DNA of 64,000 nt from CAZMNY01 sp964567745. Lineage in GTDB: Bacteria > Planctomycetota > Planctomycetia > Pirellulales > Pirellulaceae. Of this stretch, positions 44,625 to 52,869 are shown piece after piece. Where the stretch lies: the NCBI GenBank assembly GCA_964567745.1, contig CAZMNY010000009.1, forward strand, positions 124,001-188,000. Direction: 5' to 3'. The position numbers and the translations under genes were made by a program. Each line of letters starts with the position of its first letter. Positions within the stretch are counted from its first letter, which is position 1. The notes under the pieces are model-generated. The model was not told the DNA's origin. It was given only the letters and a program-made list of their open reading frames with translations, and ran no database searches.

Positions 44625-46353
44625 CCGTCTGGCCGTCTTCCGGGTTGCGACCGACGATCAAGAGGAAAACGACCATGGCGACGAGGGCCAGCGGCGTGGT
44701 GAACCAGACGGACAGACCGAGGCCGACCGGTAAAGTGCCGCAGAGAATGGCAATCGCGCCGACGACCATTGCGTATGGCATTTGGGTCCATACGTGGGCA
44801 ATGTGATTGCAGCCGCTGGCGTTCGACGAGAGTACGGTGGTGTCGGAAATCGGCGAGCAGTGATCGCCAAAAATCGCGCCGGCCAACACGCCGCCGACAG
44901 ATGCGACCATCGCAGTCTCCGAACCCGTCACGGGCCCGTCTTGCTGCAGCAACTTGAAAGTCGCTTGAATAACGAGCGGCATCAACATACTCATCGTGCC
45001 CCAACTGGTTCCCGTCGAAAACGCGACGAAGAAGGAGAGCATGAAAACGGCTGTGGGGAGCAGCCACAAGCCGATCTTCCCTTTGATGGCGGACGCCAAG
45101 TAGGTGCCGGTGCCCAACGCGTCATCGCCCGTCAAGTCGGAAAGCGCCCAGGCGAGCCAGAGTATGGCGAGTGCCGGAGCGACAAAGCGGACGCCTTGGA
45201 TTGCGGCCGTTGAGACTCGACGAGCCGACATGCCGCGACGCAAAGCCAACACGGCGGCGACAATCAGTCCTGCCATCGATCCGTAGACCAAAGCTAGGTT
45301 CGAGTCGCCGTTGCCGAATATGTCGCCCCAACCGCGAAGCCCGTCGCTTACATCATCGCCAGCCGAAGCCTTGCCTGTCATATAAAGCAACCAGACAACA
45401 ATCCCCACCGTGAGCAGAATCGGCGACGCGGCATCGAACCAGTGTCCGGACGGCTCCGGCTTGCGCGAGTCGTCGGTCGGCGAAACCGCGCGGTCCGATT
45501 GCTCGTCGGCTCCGCCACGGAGCGCTTTTCGCTCGGCGGTGAGCATCGGACCAAAGTCGCGTTTGAGCCAGGCGTTCAACGGCACAAACAGCAATGCCCA
45601 GAGCACGTAGAAGCGGTAGGGAATCGTCTGCAAGAACAACCCAAACGCCTCAACGCCCTCGCCCGCCAACTCGACCTGTCGCAGCCCTTCGTCGATGTTG
45701 GCGATCTCTCCGGCAACCCAAGTCGAAACCAAAGCCAAGCCAGACACGGGAGCCGCAGTCGAATCGACAATGTAGGCGAGCTTTTCTCGCGAAATTCTCA
45801 TGCGGTCGCACAGCGGGCGCATCGTGTTGCCAAGCAACAACGAGTTGGCATAGTCGTCGATGAACACGAGCAGCCCCAAGGCCCAGGTGAGAAGCTGACC
45901 GCCGCGACGGCTTCCCGAAAGCGGAGCCAAACGGCTGACAACGTCCTGCATCCCGCCCGCTCGCTGTATGACGCCGATCATTGCGCCCATCAAGGCGGTA
46001 AAAACAAAAACTCGGAAGTGACTCTGGTCAGCCAAACTGGCCCACAAACGAGTCTCAAAGAAATCGATGGAAAAACGCGAGGCGATACTGCCGACCGGCT
46101 CTTGGTGAGCGGCAATCTCTTGCTGTATGGAAGCCGCTTTTTCGTAGTCCAGATCGAGGGCGGCTTTCGCCAATTCGACTTCCAGATTCTGAATCGTCTC
46201 TTCGCTGACGGGACGAGGAGACGCGGCGACAAGCAAGCTGCCGATCAGCACGCCGAACAAGAGAGACAATATCACGCGACGGGTGGCGATGGCGAACGCG
46301 ATAGCGAGCAAGGGCGGCGTGAGACTCAGCCAACCGAAATGATGCTCACTCAT
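44614..46353 (-). CDS. NhaC-family Na+/H+ antiporter
   Basis: 579 residues from ATG 46353 (start MSEHHFGWLS); the longer start at 46419 adds a basic lead without similarity. Twelve or so membrane helices. Family blocks: DDYANSLLLGNTMRPLCDR, STAAPVSGLALVSTWVAGE, FSTGTSWGTMSMLMPLVI and FGDHCSPISDTTVLSSNAS with the His/Asp residues of the ion path. A soluble insert at residues 50-85 resembles a UVR motif (see findings). Likely roles: sodium or malate/lactate-linked Na+ exchange and pH homeostasis at the inner membrane. Confidence 0.92.
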   Translation of the reverse strand: MSEHHFGWLSLTPPLLAIAFAIATRRVILSLLFGVLIGSLLVAASPRPVSEETIQNLEVELAKAALDLDYEKAASIQQEIAAHQEPVGSIASRFSIDFFETRLWASLADQSHFRVFVFTALMGAMIGVIQRAGGMQDVVSRLAPLSGSRRGGQLLTWALGLLVFIDDYANSLLLGNTMRPLCDRMRISREKLAYIVDSTAAPVSGLALVSTWVAGEIANIDEGLRQVELAGEGVEAFGLFLQTIPYRFYVLWALLFVPLNAWLKRDFGPMLTAERKALRGGADEQSDRAVSPTDDSRKPEPSGHWFDAASPILLTVGIVVWLLYMTGKASAGDDVSDGLRGWGDIFGNGDSNLALVYGSMAGLIVAAVLALRRGMSARRVSTAAIQGVRFVAPALAILWLAWALSDLTGDDALGTGTYLASAIKGKIGLWLLPTAVFMLSFFVAFSTGTSWGTMSMLMPLVIQATFKLLQQDGPVTGSETAMVASVGGVLAGAIFGDHCSPISDTTVLSSNASGCNHIAHVWTQMPYAMVVGAIAILCGTLPVGLGLSVWFTTPLALVAMVVFLLIVGRNPEDGQTVRE

Positions 46354-46445
46354 GGGCTCTACTTCTCTGCGTTGTCGGTATCTCGTGCGCGGCGTCGTCT
46401 TTTTAGCGTTGAGCCTCATTCACCGAACGAGTAAGCGGCTGGGAT

Positions 46446-47822
46446 CTAAGCGGTGTCGCTTTGGGCTCTTTCGCCTTGAGGCAATAGGATAGTCATCTTC
46501 GTACCGTGGGGCGAGACCTTGCTCACTTCCACCCTGCCGCCGTGCTCACGGACTACGGCCCATGCCTTGGAGAGCCCCAGCCCGAGTCCGCGTCCGGCTT
46601 CACGGCCCGAAAAATAGGGCTCGAATATCCGCGGTCGGACTTCGTCGGGAATGCCTGGGCCATTGTCGGCAACCTCGACGGCCACCGTTTCGGTGAGTCC
46701 GTCAAGAGGTGCCTTGCGAACACGAACGCGAATATGGCCGTCTGAGCGAAGTGCTTCGAGCGAATTCAGGCAAATAGCGCGGAGGGCCGCGCCGAGATGA
46801 GTGGGATCGATCGCGGAGACGACATCCGATTCGGAATCGAGTTCCATGACCGTTTGCTGTTCGTCTGCTTCGCGCTGGAGTTCGTCGAGCACAGTTTGAG
46901 CGAGATCGCCGATGTTGCTTTGCTGTTTCTCGAGGCGTGGCGGACGGGCGAAGAGCATCATGTCGGAAATCATTTCGTGAGCGCGAAAGGCTTGAGCGTT
47001 GATCGTGGCCAAGGAACGTCGCCGGTCGGCATTCGTTTCGTTTCGCAGCAAGGTCTGGGCGCGTGTCGCTATATTGGCCAGCGGATTGTTCACCTCGTGG
47101 CTCGCACCGTAGGCCAGTTCTTTCATCGCCTGCAGCTTCTCCTGCTCAACGGCCTCGGAAAACCGCTGTTCAAGGTCACAGCGTTTGCGATAGCGAGTCG
47201 CCATACGTCGAACCGTTTCGACAAACTCCAATACTTGATCGTCAGTTTGAATCGCAAACGGCGCCAGACGACCTCCTCGCCAGCCTGCCGTTGATTCATT
47301 TTCCAACAGCCTCGCACGCCAACGCTGCATCTTCGCCACGATTTCGTCGTCGTCCGGTTTCGCCGCATGCAATTGCTCCACCAGCCCGAAGACCCACGCG
47401 GGTACGACGTCGCCGAGCGCCCGTTCGTCTTCGCCATCGTGCGCAACGACGCGCGAAGAATCCGAGTCGTGGAACCAACTGAGACACTCGGAGAAATAGG
47501 CGAGCCTTCCCAATCGATCAAAGGGAGTACATGCCGTTTCGTTGGCGCCGAGCGATTGAGTGTGTGCGACAAGGGAGCGAGTTCGTTCTGCGGCGACGCG
47601 CCAGCTGTCGAGCAACTCGTCCGAAACGGTAGAAACTTGCAAGCCTTGATCGAGGCAGTCAACAAGCCAATCGCAGTTCCAATTGGACAGGTCAGCTGCG
47701 CTCGTCGGCGGACCCGCAAGACAAGCTTCGTTCGTGCAGATCGCCAGGCCCAGCAACCATGGCTCATTCAGGATCACCTGGCTCAGAAGGCGCGGAGTTG
47801 ATGATGGATCATCGGCCATCAT
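46446..47822 (-). CDS. sensor histidine kinase with HDOD-like N-terminal region
   Basis: 458 residues from ATG 47822 (GTG 47903 is the longest start). No membrane segment. The first ~220 residues, with LNEPWLLGLAICTNEACLAG and FDRLGRLAYFSECLSWFHD, recall the HDOD-like N-termini of some planctomycete kinases; this is a weak match. A coiled-coil leads to the phosphoacceptor His in GASHEVNNPLANIATRAQTL. The ATPase domain has LNSLEAL (N box), DNGPGIPDE (G1) and GRGLGLGLSKAW (G2). It is probably the partner of the response regulator encoded 256 bp upstream on the same strand. Confidence 0.93.
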   Translation of the reverse strand: MMADDPSSTPRLLSQVILNEPWLLGLAICTNEACLAGPPTSAADLSNWNCDWLVDCLDQGLQVSTVSDELLDSWRVAAERTRSLVAHTQSLGANETACTPFDRLGRLAYFSECLSWFHDSDSSRVVAHDGEDERALGDVVPAWVFGLVEQLHAAKPDDDEIVAKMQRWRARLLENESTAGWRGGRLAPFAIQTDDQVLEFVETVRRMATRYRKRCDLEQRFSEAVEQEKLQAMKELAYGASHEVNNPLANIATRAQTLLRNETNADRRRSLATINAQAFRAHEMISDMMLFARPPRLEKQQSNIGDLAQTVLDELQREADEQQTVMELDSESDVVSAIDPTHLGAALRAICLNSLEALRSDGHIRVRVRKAPLDGLTETVAVEVADNGPGIPDEVRPRIFEPYFSGREAGRGLGLGLSKAWAVVREHGGRVEVSKVSPHGTKMTILLPQGERAQSDTA

Positions 47823-48077
47823 CCGCGAAATCCAGGTGATCGATGTGGGCGGAAGCGGCGTCGAAAGGGTCGAACCAAATCGCAATGTTGGATAGAGCGG
47901 CACAACGACCTCGCACTTGGGCCGTATCGACCCTTAAGACTCCAAAGGCACCCGCATAAAAATGTAGCCGGAACCGCCAACGACTCGACGTCATAATGAC
48001 GCCGGGGCGTGGCGAATCCGGCCACAATACGTTTCGTTTACTCGCGTCGTTTATCAGCGAACGGAAGCAACAACGCA

Positions 48078-48668
48078 CTAGGCGCCCGTTTTTGCTCGTT
48101 CGATTTCCAGCAGGTCGCAGGATCGCTCCATCAACTGGTCGATTTGAAACGGCTTCTGCATGAAGTCGTTCGCACCGGCAACCCTGAGATCTTCGATCTT
48201 GTCCGCTTCGACCATGCCTGAGATGCAAATGATCTTCACCCTCTGAAGCGTCTCATCGCTGCGAACTCGCTGACAAACTTCCTTGCCGTTGATATCGGGA
48301 AGCATGACATCGAGGACGACGAGGTCAGGTCGAAACTCCTTCACCAACATACCGGCGTCGAAGCCGTTGTTCGCGGTGCGAACATCGAATCGGCCATCGC
48401 CAGCGAAGGCGTCGGTGAGCATCTCCACTACATCTTCGTCATCGTCAACCACCAAAACCTTACGCTTGCCGCTCTCCAATGCGTCCGTCGGGATGTTGTT
48501 GTCCCTCATGAATGCGTAGAGCTGTTCGCGCGGAATGCGGCGAAAGCGGCTACCCGGCACGCGAAATCCCTTCAGCGACCCGTTGTCGAAGCAACGAATG
48601 ATCGTCTGCTGACTCACCTTACAAATCTTGGCTGCTTCACCAGTCGTAAAGACTGTCTTCGTGGTCAT
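48078..48668 (-). CDS. response regulator with N-terminal BldC/MerR-type DNA-binding domain
   Basis: 196 residues from ATG 48668; the ATG at 48695 adds nine residues and is possible. The first ~60 residues are an excisionase/BldC-like helix-turn-helix (FTTGEAAKICKVSQQTIIRC, then LKGFRVPGSRFRRIPRE). A receiver domain follows: KVLVVDDDEDVVE, the phosphorylated Asp in DLVVLDVMLPD, and ANDFMQKPF with the conserved Lys. Most response regulators have the receiver first, so the order here is inverted. Its place upstream of a histidine kinase points to a two-component pair. The inverted repeat at 48784-48804 could be an operator. Confidence 0.95.
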   Translation of the reverse strand: MTTKTVFTTGEAAKICKVSQQTIIRCFDNGSLKGFRVPGSRFRRIPREQLYAFMRDNNIPTDALESGKRKVLVVDDDEDVVEMLTDAFAGDGRFDVRTANNGFDAGMLVKEFRPDLVVLDVMLPDINGKEVCQRVRSDETLQRVKIICISGMVEADKIEDLRVAGANDFMQKPFQIDQLMERSCDLLEIERAKTGA

Positions 48669-49134
48669 GGTGTTGTCACCATCCTTCCTGGCCATCTGGA
48701 CTAGTCCCGTTCAGGCACCCTTGCCCGCGGGGAAATCAAGGCACGACCGCGTCTTGCGCTAGTCCTGTACTCCCAGATTCCGTGGTGTGCGTAGTTAACA
48801 CACCTTCCTGTTTCGTTCCATCTAGTAAGCTCTTCCGGTTCTCCCGAGATTACCGAATTTGCCAACCGCAGGAATTATAGCGGAGCCTGAAACTGAGTCA
48901 AGATCGATAAAAACGACGTAACCTATTCACTCAAAACAGCTTACGGCTAACGACAGAATAGCGACTTGAATGTTGTGCGAATTCCCGTAATTCAGACGCC
49001 CACGGTCAGCTAGTTAGGCCGCGTGATGTGGGCAAGATCGGGGCGTTAGAACTTAGCGTGAACTGACGCTTTGACGCCAACTTGGCGCGTCGCAAAAACT
49101 CAGTCTATCAATCGCCACAACCTTTCATCCCAAC
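48669..49134. other. intergenic region between response regulator and mnmG
   Basis: 466 bp, between two minus-strand genes. Contains the inverted repeat at 48784-48804 and AT-richer sequence near 48890-48960. No gene or RNA was recognised. Confidence 0.45.
48784..48804. promoter_or_regulatory. 21-bp inverted repeat upstream of the response regulator
   Basis: GGTGTG (48784-48789) and CACACC (48799-48804) face each other around CGTAGTTAA, with GTTAAC in the middle. It lies 116 bp upstream of the response regulator start, so it could be an operator for autoregulation. Significance by chance cannot be judged here. Confidence 0.3.
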
Positions 49135-50967
49135 CTATCGACGACCGCTTTCGAGATAGGCCAAGACGAGCGCGATGTCGGCCGGAGTGATACCGCTAAT
49201 GCGGCTCGCTTGATCGAGGCTTGCCGGGCGAATGCGTCCGAGCTTCTCACGTGCTTCGTTACGCAATGAGGCAACGTGCTCGTAATCGAACGATTCCGGA
49301 ATGCTCTTCTCGGCCAAGCGCCGCTGGCGATCGATTTGCTGCTGCTGTCGTTGGACGTAACCAGCGTACTTCACATCGAACACAACTTGCTCAGCGACGT
49401 CAGGCGCCGCGTCGGCTAAACGGGGCTCGCGCGCCACGAGCGACTCCCAGTCCGATTCAGGACGACGAAGCCACTTGGTGAGAGTGACGCCTTCCGATGT
49501 GGTCTGTTCGATCATCTTCGTAAATTGCTCGACCGAGTCGACTTTGGCCTGCAGGCGGTCCATGCGAGCTTTGCCGACGAGCCCCGAATCGTATGCGAGC
49601 GGAGTCAATCGCCGATCGGCGTTATCTTGGCGGAGCAGGAGCCGGTGCTCAGCGCGGCTCGTAAACATTCGGTACGGTTCATCCACACCGCAGGTTACCA
49701 GGTCGTCGATCAACACGCCGATATAGCCTTGGTCTCGGCTGAGCACGAGCGGGCTTGAATCACGCTCGGCAAATGCGGCGTTGGCACCTGCAATCAAACC
49801 TTGCGCGCCCGCTTCTTCGTAGCCCGTCGTCCCGTTGATTTGCCCGGCGAAATAGAGTCCTGCGACCGACTTGGTTTCTAGAGTCGGCTTGAGTTGATCG
49901 GGTGGACAAAAATCGTATTCAACGGCGTAGCCGTACCGCATGATCTGTGCGTTTTCGAGGCCGGGCACTAGCCGCAACATTTGATCCTGGACATCGCGCG
50001 GCAAGCTAGTCGAGATCCCGTTGACATAAACCTCGTGAGTCGCTCGCCCTTCTGGCTCAAGGAACAACTGATGGTGGTCGCGGTCGGCGAAGCGAACCAC
50101 TTTGTCTTCAATCGACGGACAGTAACGCGGACCGCTTGAATCAATTTGCCCGCTATACATCGGCGCGCGCTGCAAGTTGTCGCGTATGATCGAATGGACT
50201 TGGTCGTTTGTGTAGGTGATCCAACACGAGAGCTGCTCGGTTGTGATCGCATCATTGAGAAATGAAAACGGCTGCGGCGTCTCGTCTCCGGGCTGCTCTT
50301 CGGTCTTGGAAAAATCGATAGTGCGTCCGTTCAGTCTCGGCGGCGTGCCGGTCTTGAAGCGTTCGAGCCGAAAGCCGAACCGTTTGAGCGCCGAGCTGAT
50401 GCCGCCCGTCGTGCCTTCGCCGGCTCGGCCGCCTTTGGTTTGAGCTTCACCGGTGTGCATCACCGCCTGCAAGAACGTGCCGGTCGTCAGCACAACTCGC
50501 TGGGCGGTATACAGAGCGCCGCCCGCGACCTGCACGCCCGTCGTCTTCCAAGTTCCGTCAGGCCGCTGATCGGCGAGAATGTCGAGCACCACTTCTTGTC
50601 GAAGGTGCAGGTTCTCCTGCGATTCCACTCGCAACTTGACATCGTGTTGATACGCCCGCTTATCGGCTTGTGCACGGGGACTGTGCATCGCAGGCCCCTT
50701 GCGCCGATTGAGCAGACGGAACTGAATGCCCGTGGCGTCCGTGGCTTCTCCCATCACTCCGCCGAGCGCGTCGATTTCGCGAACGATCTGCCCCTTCGCA
50801 ACACCTCCGATTGCCGGATTGCAGCTCATTTGAGCCACGGTATCGACGTTGGTGGTGAGCAGCGCTGTCTTGGTGCCGAGCCGCGCCGAGGCCATCGCGG
50901 CTTCCACGCCCGCATGGCCTGCGCCGACGACAATGACGTCGTAGCGATAGGAGGGTGCAACGTTCAT
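49135..50967 (-). CDS. mnmG: tRNA uridine-5-carboxymethylaminomethyl modification enzyme MnmG
   Basis: 610 residues from ATG 50967 (TTG one codon earlier is less likely). FAD-binding GAGHAGVEAAMASARLG at about residues 14-30, SCNPAIGGVAKGQIVREID, GPRYCPSIEDKVVRF and GLYFAGQINGTTGYEEA are all MnmG signatures. With MnmE it modifies the wobble uridine of several tRNAs. Full length. The gene starts 24 bp after the stop of a small cytochrome gene, which suggests joint transcription; no mnmE lies in the window. Confidence 0.98.
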   Translation of the reverse strand: MNVAPSYRYDVIVVGAGHAGVEAAMASARLGTKTALLTTNVDTVAQMSCNPAIGGVAKGQIVREIDALGGVMGEATDATGIQFRLLNRRKGPAMHSPRAQADKRAYQHDVKLRVESQENLHLRQEVVLDILADQRPDGTWKTTGVQVAGGALYTAQRVVLTTGTFLQAVMHTGEAQTKGGRAGEGTTGGISSALKRFGFRLERFKTGTPPRLNGRTIDFSKTEEQPGDETPQPFSFLNDAITTEQLSCWITYTNDQVHSIIRDNLQRAPMYSGQIDSSGPRYCPSIEDKVVRFADRDHHQLFLEPEGRATHEVYVNGISTSLPRDVQDQMLRLVPGLENAQIMRYGYAVEYDFCPPDQLKPTLETKSVAGLYFAGQINGTTGYEEAGAQGLIAGANAAFAERDSSPLVLSRDQGYIGVLIDDLVTCGVDEPYRMFTSRAEHRLLLRQDNADRRLTPLAYDSGLVGKARMDRLQAKVDSVEQFTKMIEQTTSEGVTLTKWLRRPESDWESLVAREPRLADAAPDVAEQVVFDVKYAGYVQRQQQQIDRQRRLAEKSIPESFDYEHVASLRNEAREKLGRIRPASLDQASRISGITPADIALVLAYLESGRR

Positions 50968-50991
50968 CAAAGCCGTATCAAATCCTCGCGG

Positions 50992-51369
50992 CTATTTCTT
51001 ATGGACCATGTGGCAAGCTTTGCAGTTAGCCGCTTTGCCCAGCTTGGCGCCGGCACCCGCTTTGCCTTGCTGAACGCCCTTGGCTGCGGCCAACAGCGCA
51101 TCGCATTTGGCTTTCCAGCTCTTCGCATCACCTTTGTGCGGCTTCTGTTTTGACATGTCGGTCAACATCGCGATCAGCGTCTTGACCTCTTCCTTCTTGG
51201 CCTTGCCGCGCGCCACTTTCTTGCACAGGTCGCCCTTAAACCCCTTTTTCATCACGTCTTCAATCGAGTACTTAAACTTCTTGTCCTTGTCGTCATCGGC
51301 CTGTGAGGCAACGCAAGTGAACGACAACACAACGAGACAACTGGCGACACATAGCAGCATGCGATTCAT
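50992..51369 (-). CDS. small exported cytochrome c-like protein
   Basis: 125 residues. Signal peptide MNRMLLCVASCLVVLSFTCV then a Lys-rich helical body ending NCKACHMVHKK, with one CXXCH haem site three residues before the end region. The body (DVMKKGFKGDLCKKV, MLTDMSKQKPHKGD) resembles small monohaem c-type cytochromes with C-terminal haem attachment (cytochrome c prime-like or planctomycete variants). Start ATG 51369 has AAGGATCC upstream. Its role in electron transfer is inferred from the motif alone. Confidence 0.85.
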   Translation of the reverse strand: MNRMLLCVASCLVVLSFTCVASQADDDKDKKFKYSIEDVMKKGFKGDLCKKVARGKAKKEEVKTLIAMLTDMSKQKPHKGDAKSWKAKCDALLAAAKGVQQGKAGAGAKLGKAANCKACHMVHKK

Positions 51370-51879
51370 TTTGGATCCTTCATTGTATTGTACTCAAACT
51401 CAACATTCGCGGTACCAAATCACGGCTCGTCCTCAGCCCAGGCACCAGAGCATGATAGCAAGCGAACGCGGCATCCGCACATCTTGGCGAGCGATATACA
51501 AACTCGACAAGCTTGCACCAGCAAGGAAAATTGCGTGTAGATTCACTCGTTCAATGGTCCAAAAAACCATTTTGTCCATTGATCACGGGCTAGATCTCAG
51601 CACTCTAACTGCCCTCGATTTTCTAAGTCGCGGAGTCGTTTTCAAATTGCTGCCGCTCGTACTCGTCGAGCAATCGCTGCAGAGCATCGTCGTTGCGAGT
51701 TGAGTTGGTGGTGATTCCGCCGTAGTTCAATTTCAAGCTCCTCTGTTTCGAAGTGCGTTCCTGAGACGCGCTAATCTTGAATTCAGGTTGGCCTAACGAG
51801 GCCAAGATCGGTTGATCTCGTCATTATTGGACGACGCTGAAACGCGACAACCGGTCGCGACCGCGAGAACCCGCTTAGC
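51370..51879. other. intergenic region
   Basis: 510 bp between minus-strand genes. A 60-codon frame (51623-51805) starting with TTG is discussed under rejected items. No repeat or RNA element was seen. Confidence 0.4.
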
Positions 51880-52773
51880 TCACTCATTCCCGCTGGCAAC
51901 GCGGTTCGTAACCGCGTCATAGAGTTCGCGGCTCAACGGTCCTTTTGCGGCCGCGGTCACATTGTCGGCCAAGTGAGCGAGGTCGCTTGTGCCGACGATA
52001 ATGGTATCGCAATGCGGGTTCGTAAGCGTGTATCGAAGAATCAGCTCGGCGCGACGCATGTCGGCGGGAAGAACTTCATCCAATTTGGCTCGCGCCCAAA
52101 CGTCGTTGAGTGCGGGGCGTTGAATTTCGGCGTCCGGTCCGCCATGGGCGATGCCGCCGCGAATGATGACGCCGGCACCCGACTCCGCCGCTCGCGAAAT
52201 CAGCTCGTGATGTTGGTTCGCGAGGCATGAATAGGGAATCTGAAATGTGTCGAACAGATTCAGCTCAATCAAGCCCGGCAAATGGGGCAGCGAGCTCGAT
52301 GCGCCGAAGAATCGAATCAGACCTTGATCGCGAAACTCAATCAGCAGTTCAATAAGTCCTTCGCGCTGCAAGGTCGTCGCGTCTCCACCGTGAAACTGCA
52401 GCAGATCGACGTAGTCGGTTCGCAGTCGCTTGAGGCTTGACTCGATGTTCCGTCGGATCACATCCTTCGACCAGACATGTTTGATCTCAATGTGATCTTC
52501 ATGTTGGACATATGCGCAGCCACACTTGGTCGCAAGATAAAACTCGTCGCGCCGCGCACTGATGTATCGGCCGATCCGATGTTCGCTGACGCCGTAATCG
52601 GGCGACGTGTCGATGAAGTTGACGCCCGCGTCGAGGACCGAGTTGAGCAGTTCGTCCGCGGCTTCTTCGTCAACGACTCGGACGCCCCAAGTATTTGGGC
52701 CGCGAATGCCCATGCTGCCGAAGCCGAGTCGGGTCACTTCAAGGCCCGTTTGGCCAAGCGATGTTGTCAACAT
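51880..52773 (-). CDS. aldo/keto reductase
   Basis: 297 residues from ATG 52773 (MLTTSLGQTGLEVTRLGFGS, the normal family start; the frame is open to 52848). Family blocks: FIDTSPDYGVSEHRIG with the catalytic Asp/Tyr, LATKCGCAYV with the Lys, and YVDLLQFHGGDA with the His. NADPH-dependent reduction of a carbonyl, often sugar-derived in this subgroup. It lies 96 bp after the SNF2 helicase gene, same strand; no functional link is evident. Confidence 0.93.
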   Translation of the reverse strand: MLTTSLGQTGLEVTRLGFGSMGIRGPNTWGVRVVDEEAADELLNSVLDAGVNFIDTSPDYGVSEHRIGRYISARRDEFYLATKCGCAYVQHEDHIEIKHVWSKDVIRRNIESSLKRLRTDYVDLLQFHGGDATTLQREGLIELLIEFRDQGLIRFFGASSSLPHLPGLIELNLFDTFQIPYSCLANQHHELISRAAESGAGVIIRGGIAHGGPDAEIQRPALNDVWARAKLDEVLPADMRRAELILRYTLTNPHCDTIIVGTSDLAHLADNVTAAAKGPLSRELYDAVTNRVASGNE

Positions 52774-52869
52774 AATAGGATCCGCGGTGGCTGGGGTTCC
52801 ACTCAAAGGCACGTGGACGTCGATGTGATAGACGAAGCGAATCGACAACTCGGACGGGCGGAACCTTCA

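Noticed and set aside
51623..51805. 60-codon minus-strand frame with plausible codon use
   Set aside because: It starts only with TTG and has an in-frame stop just upstream; no known family. Kept as a possible small protein but not called.
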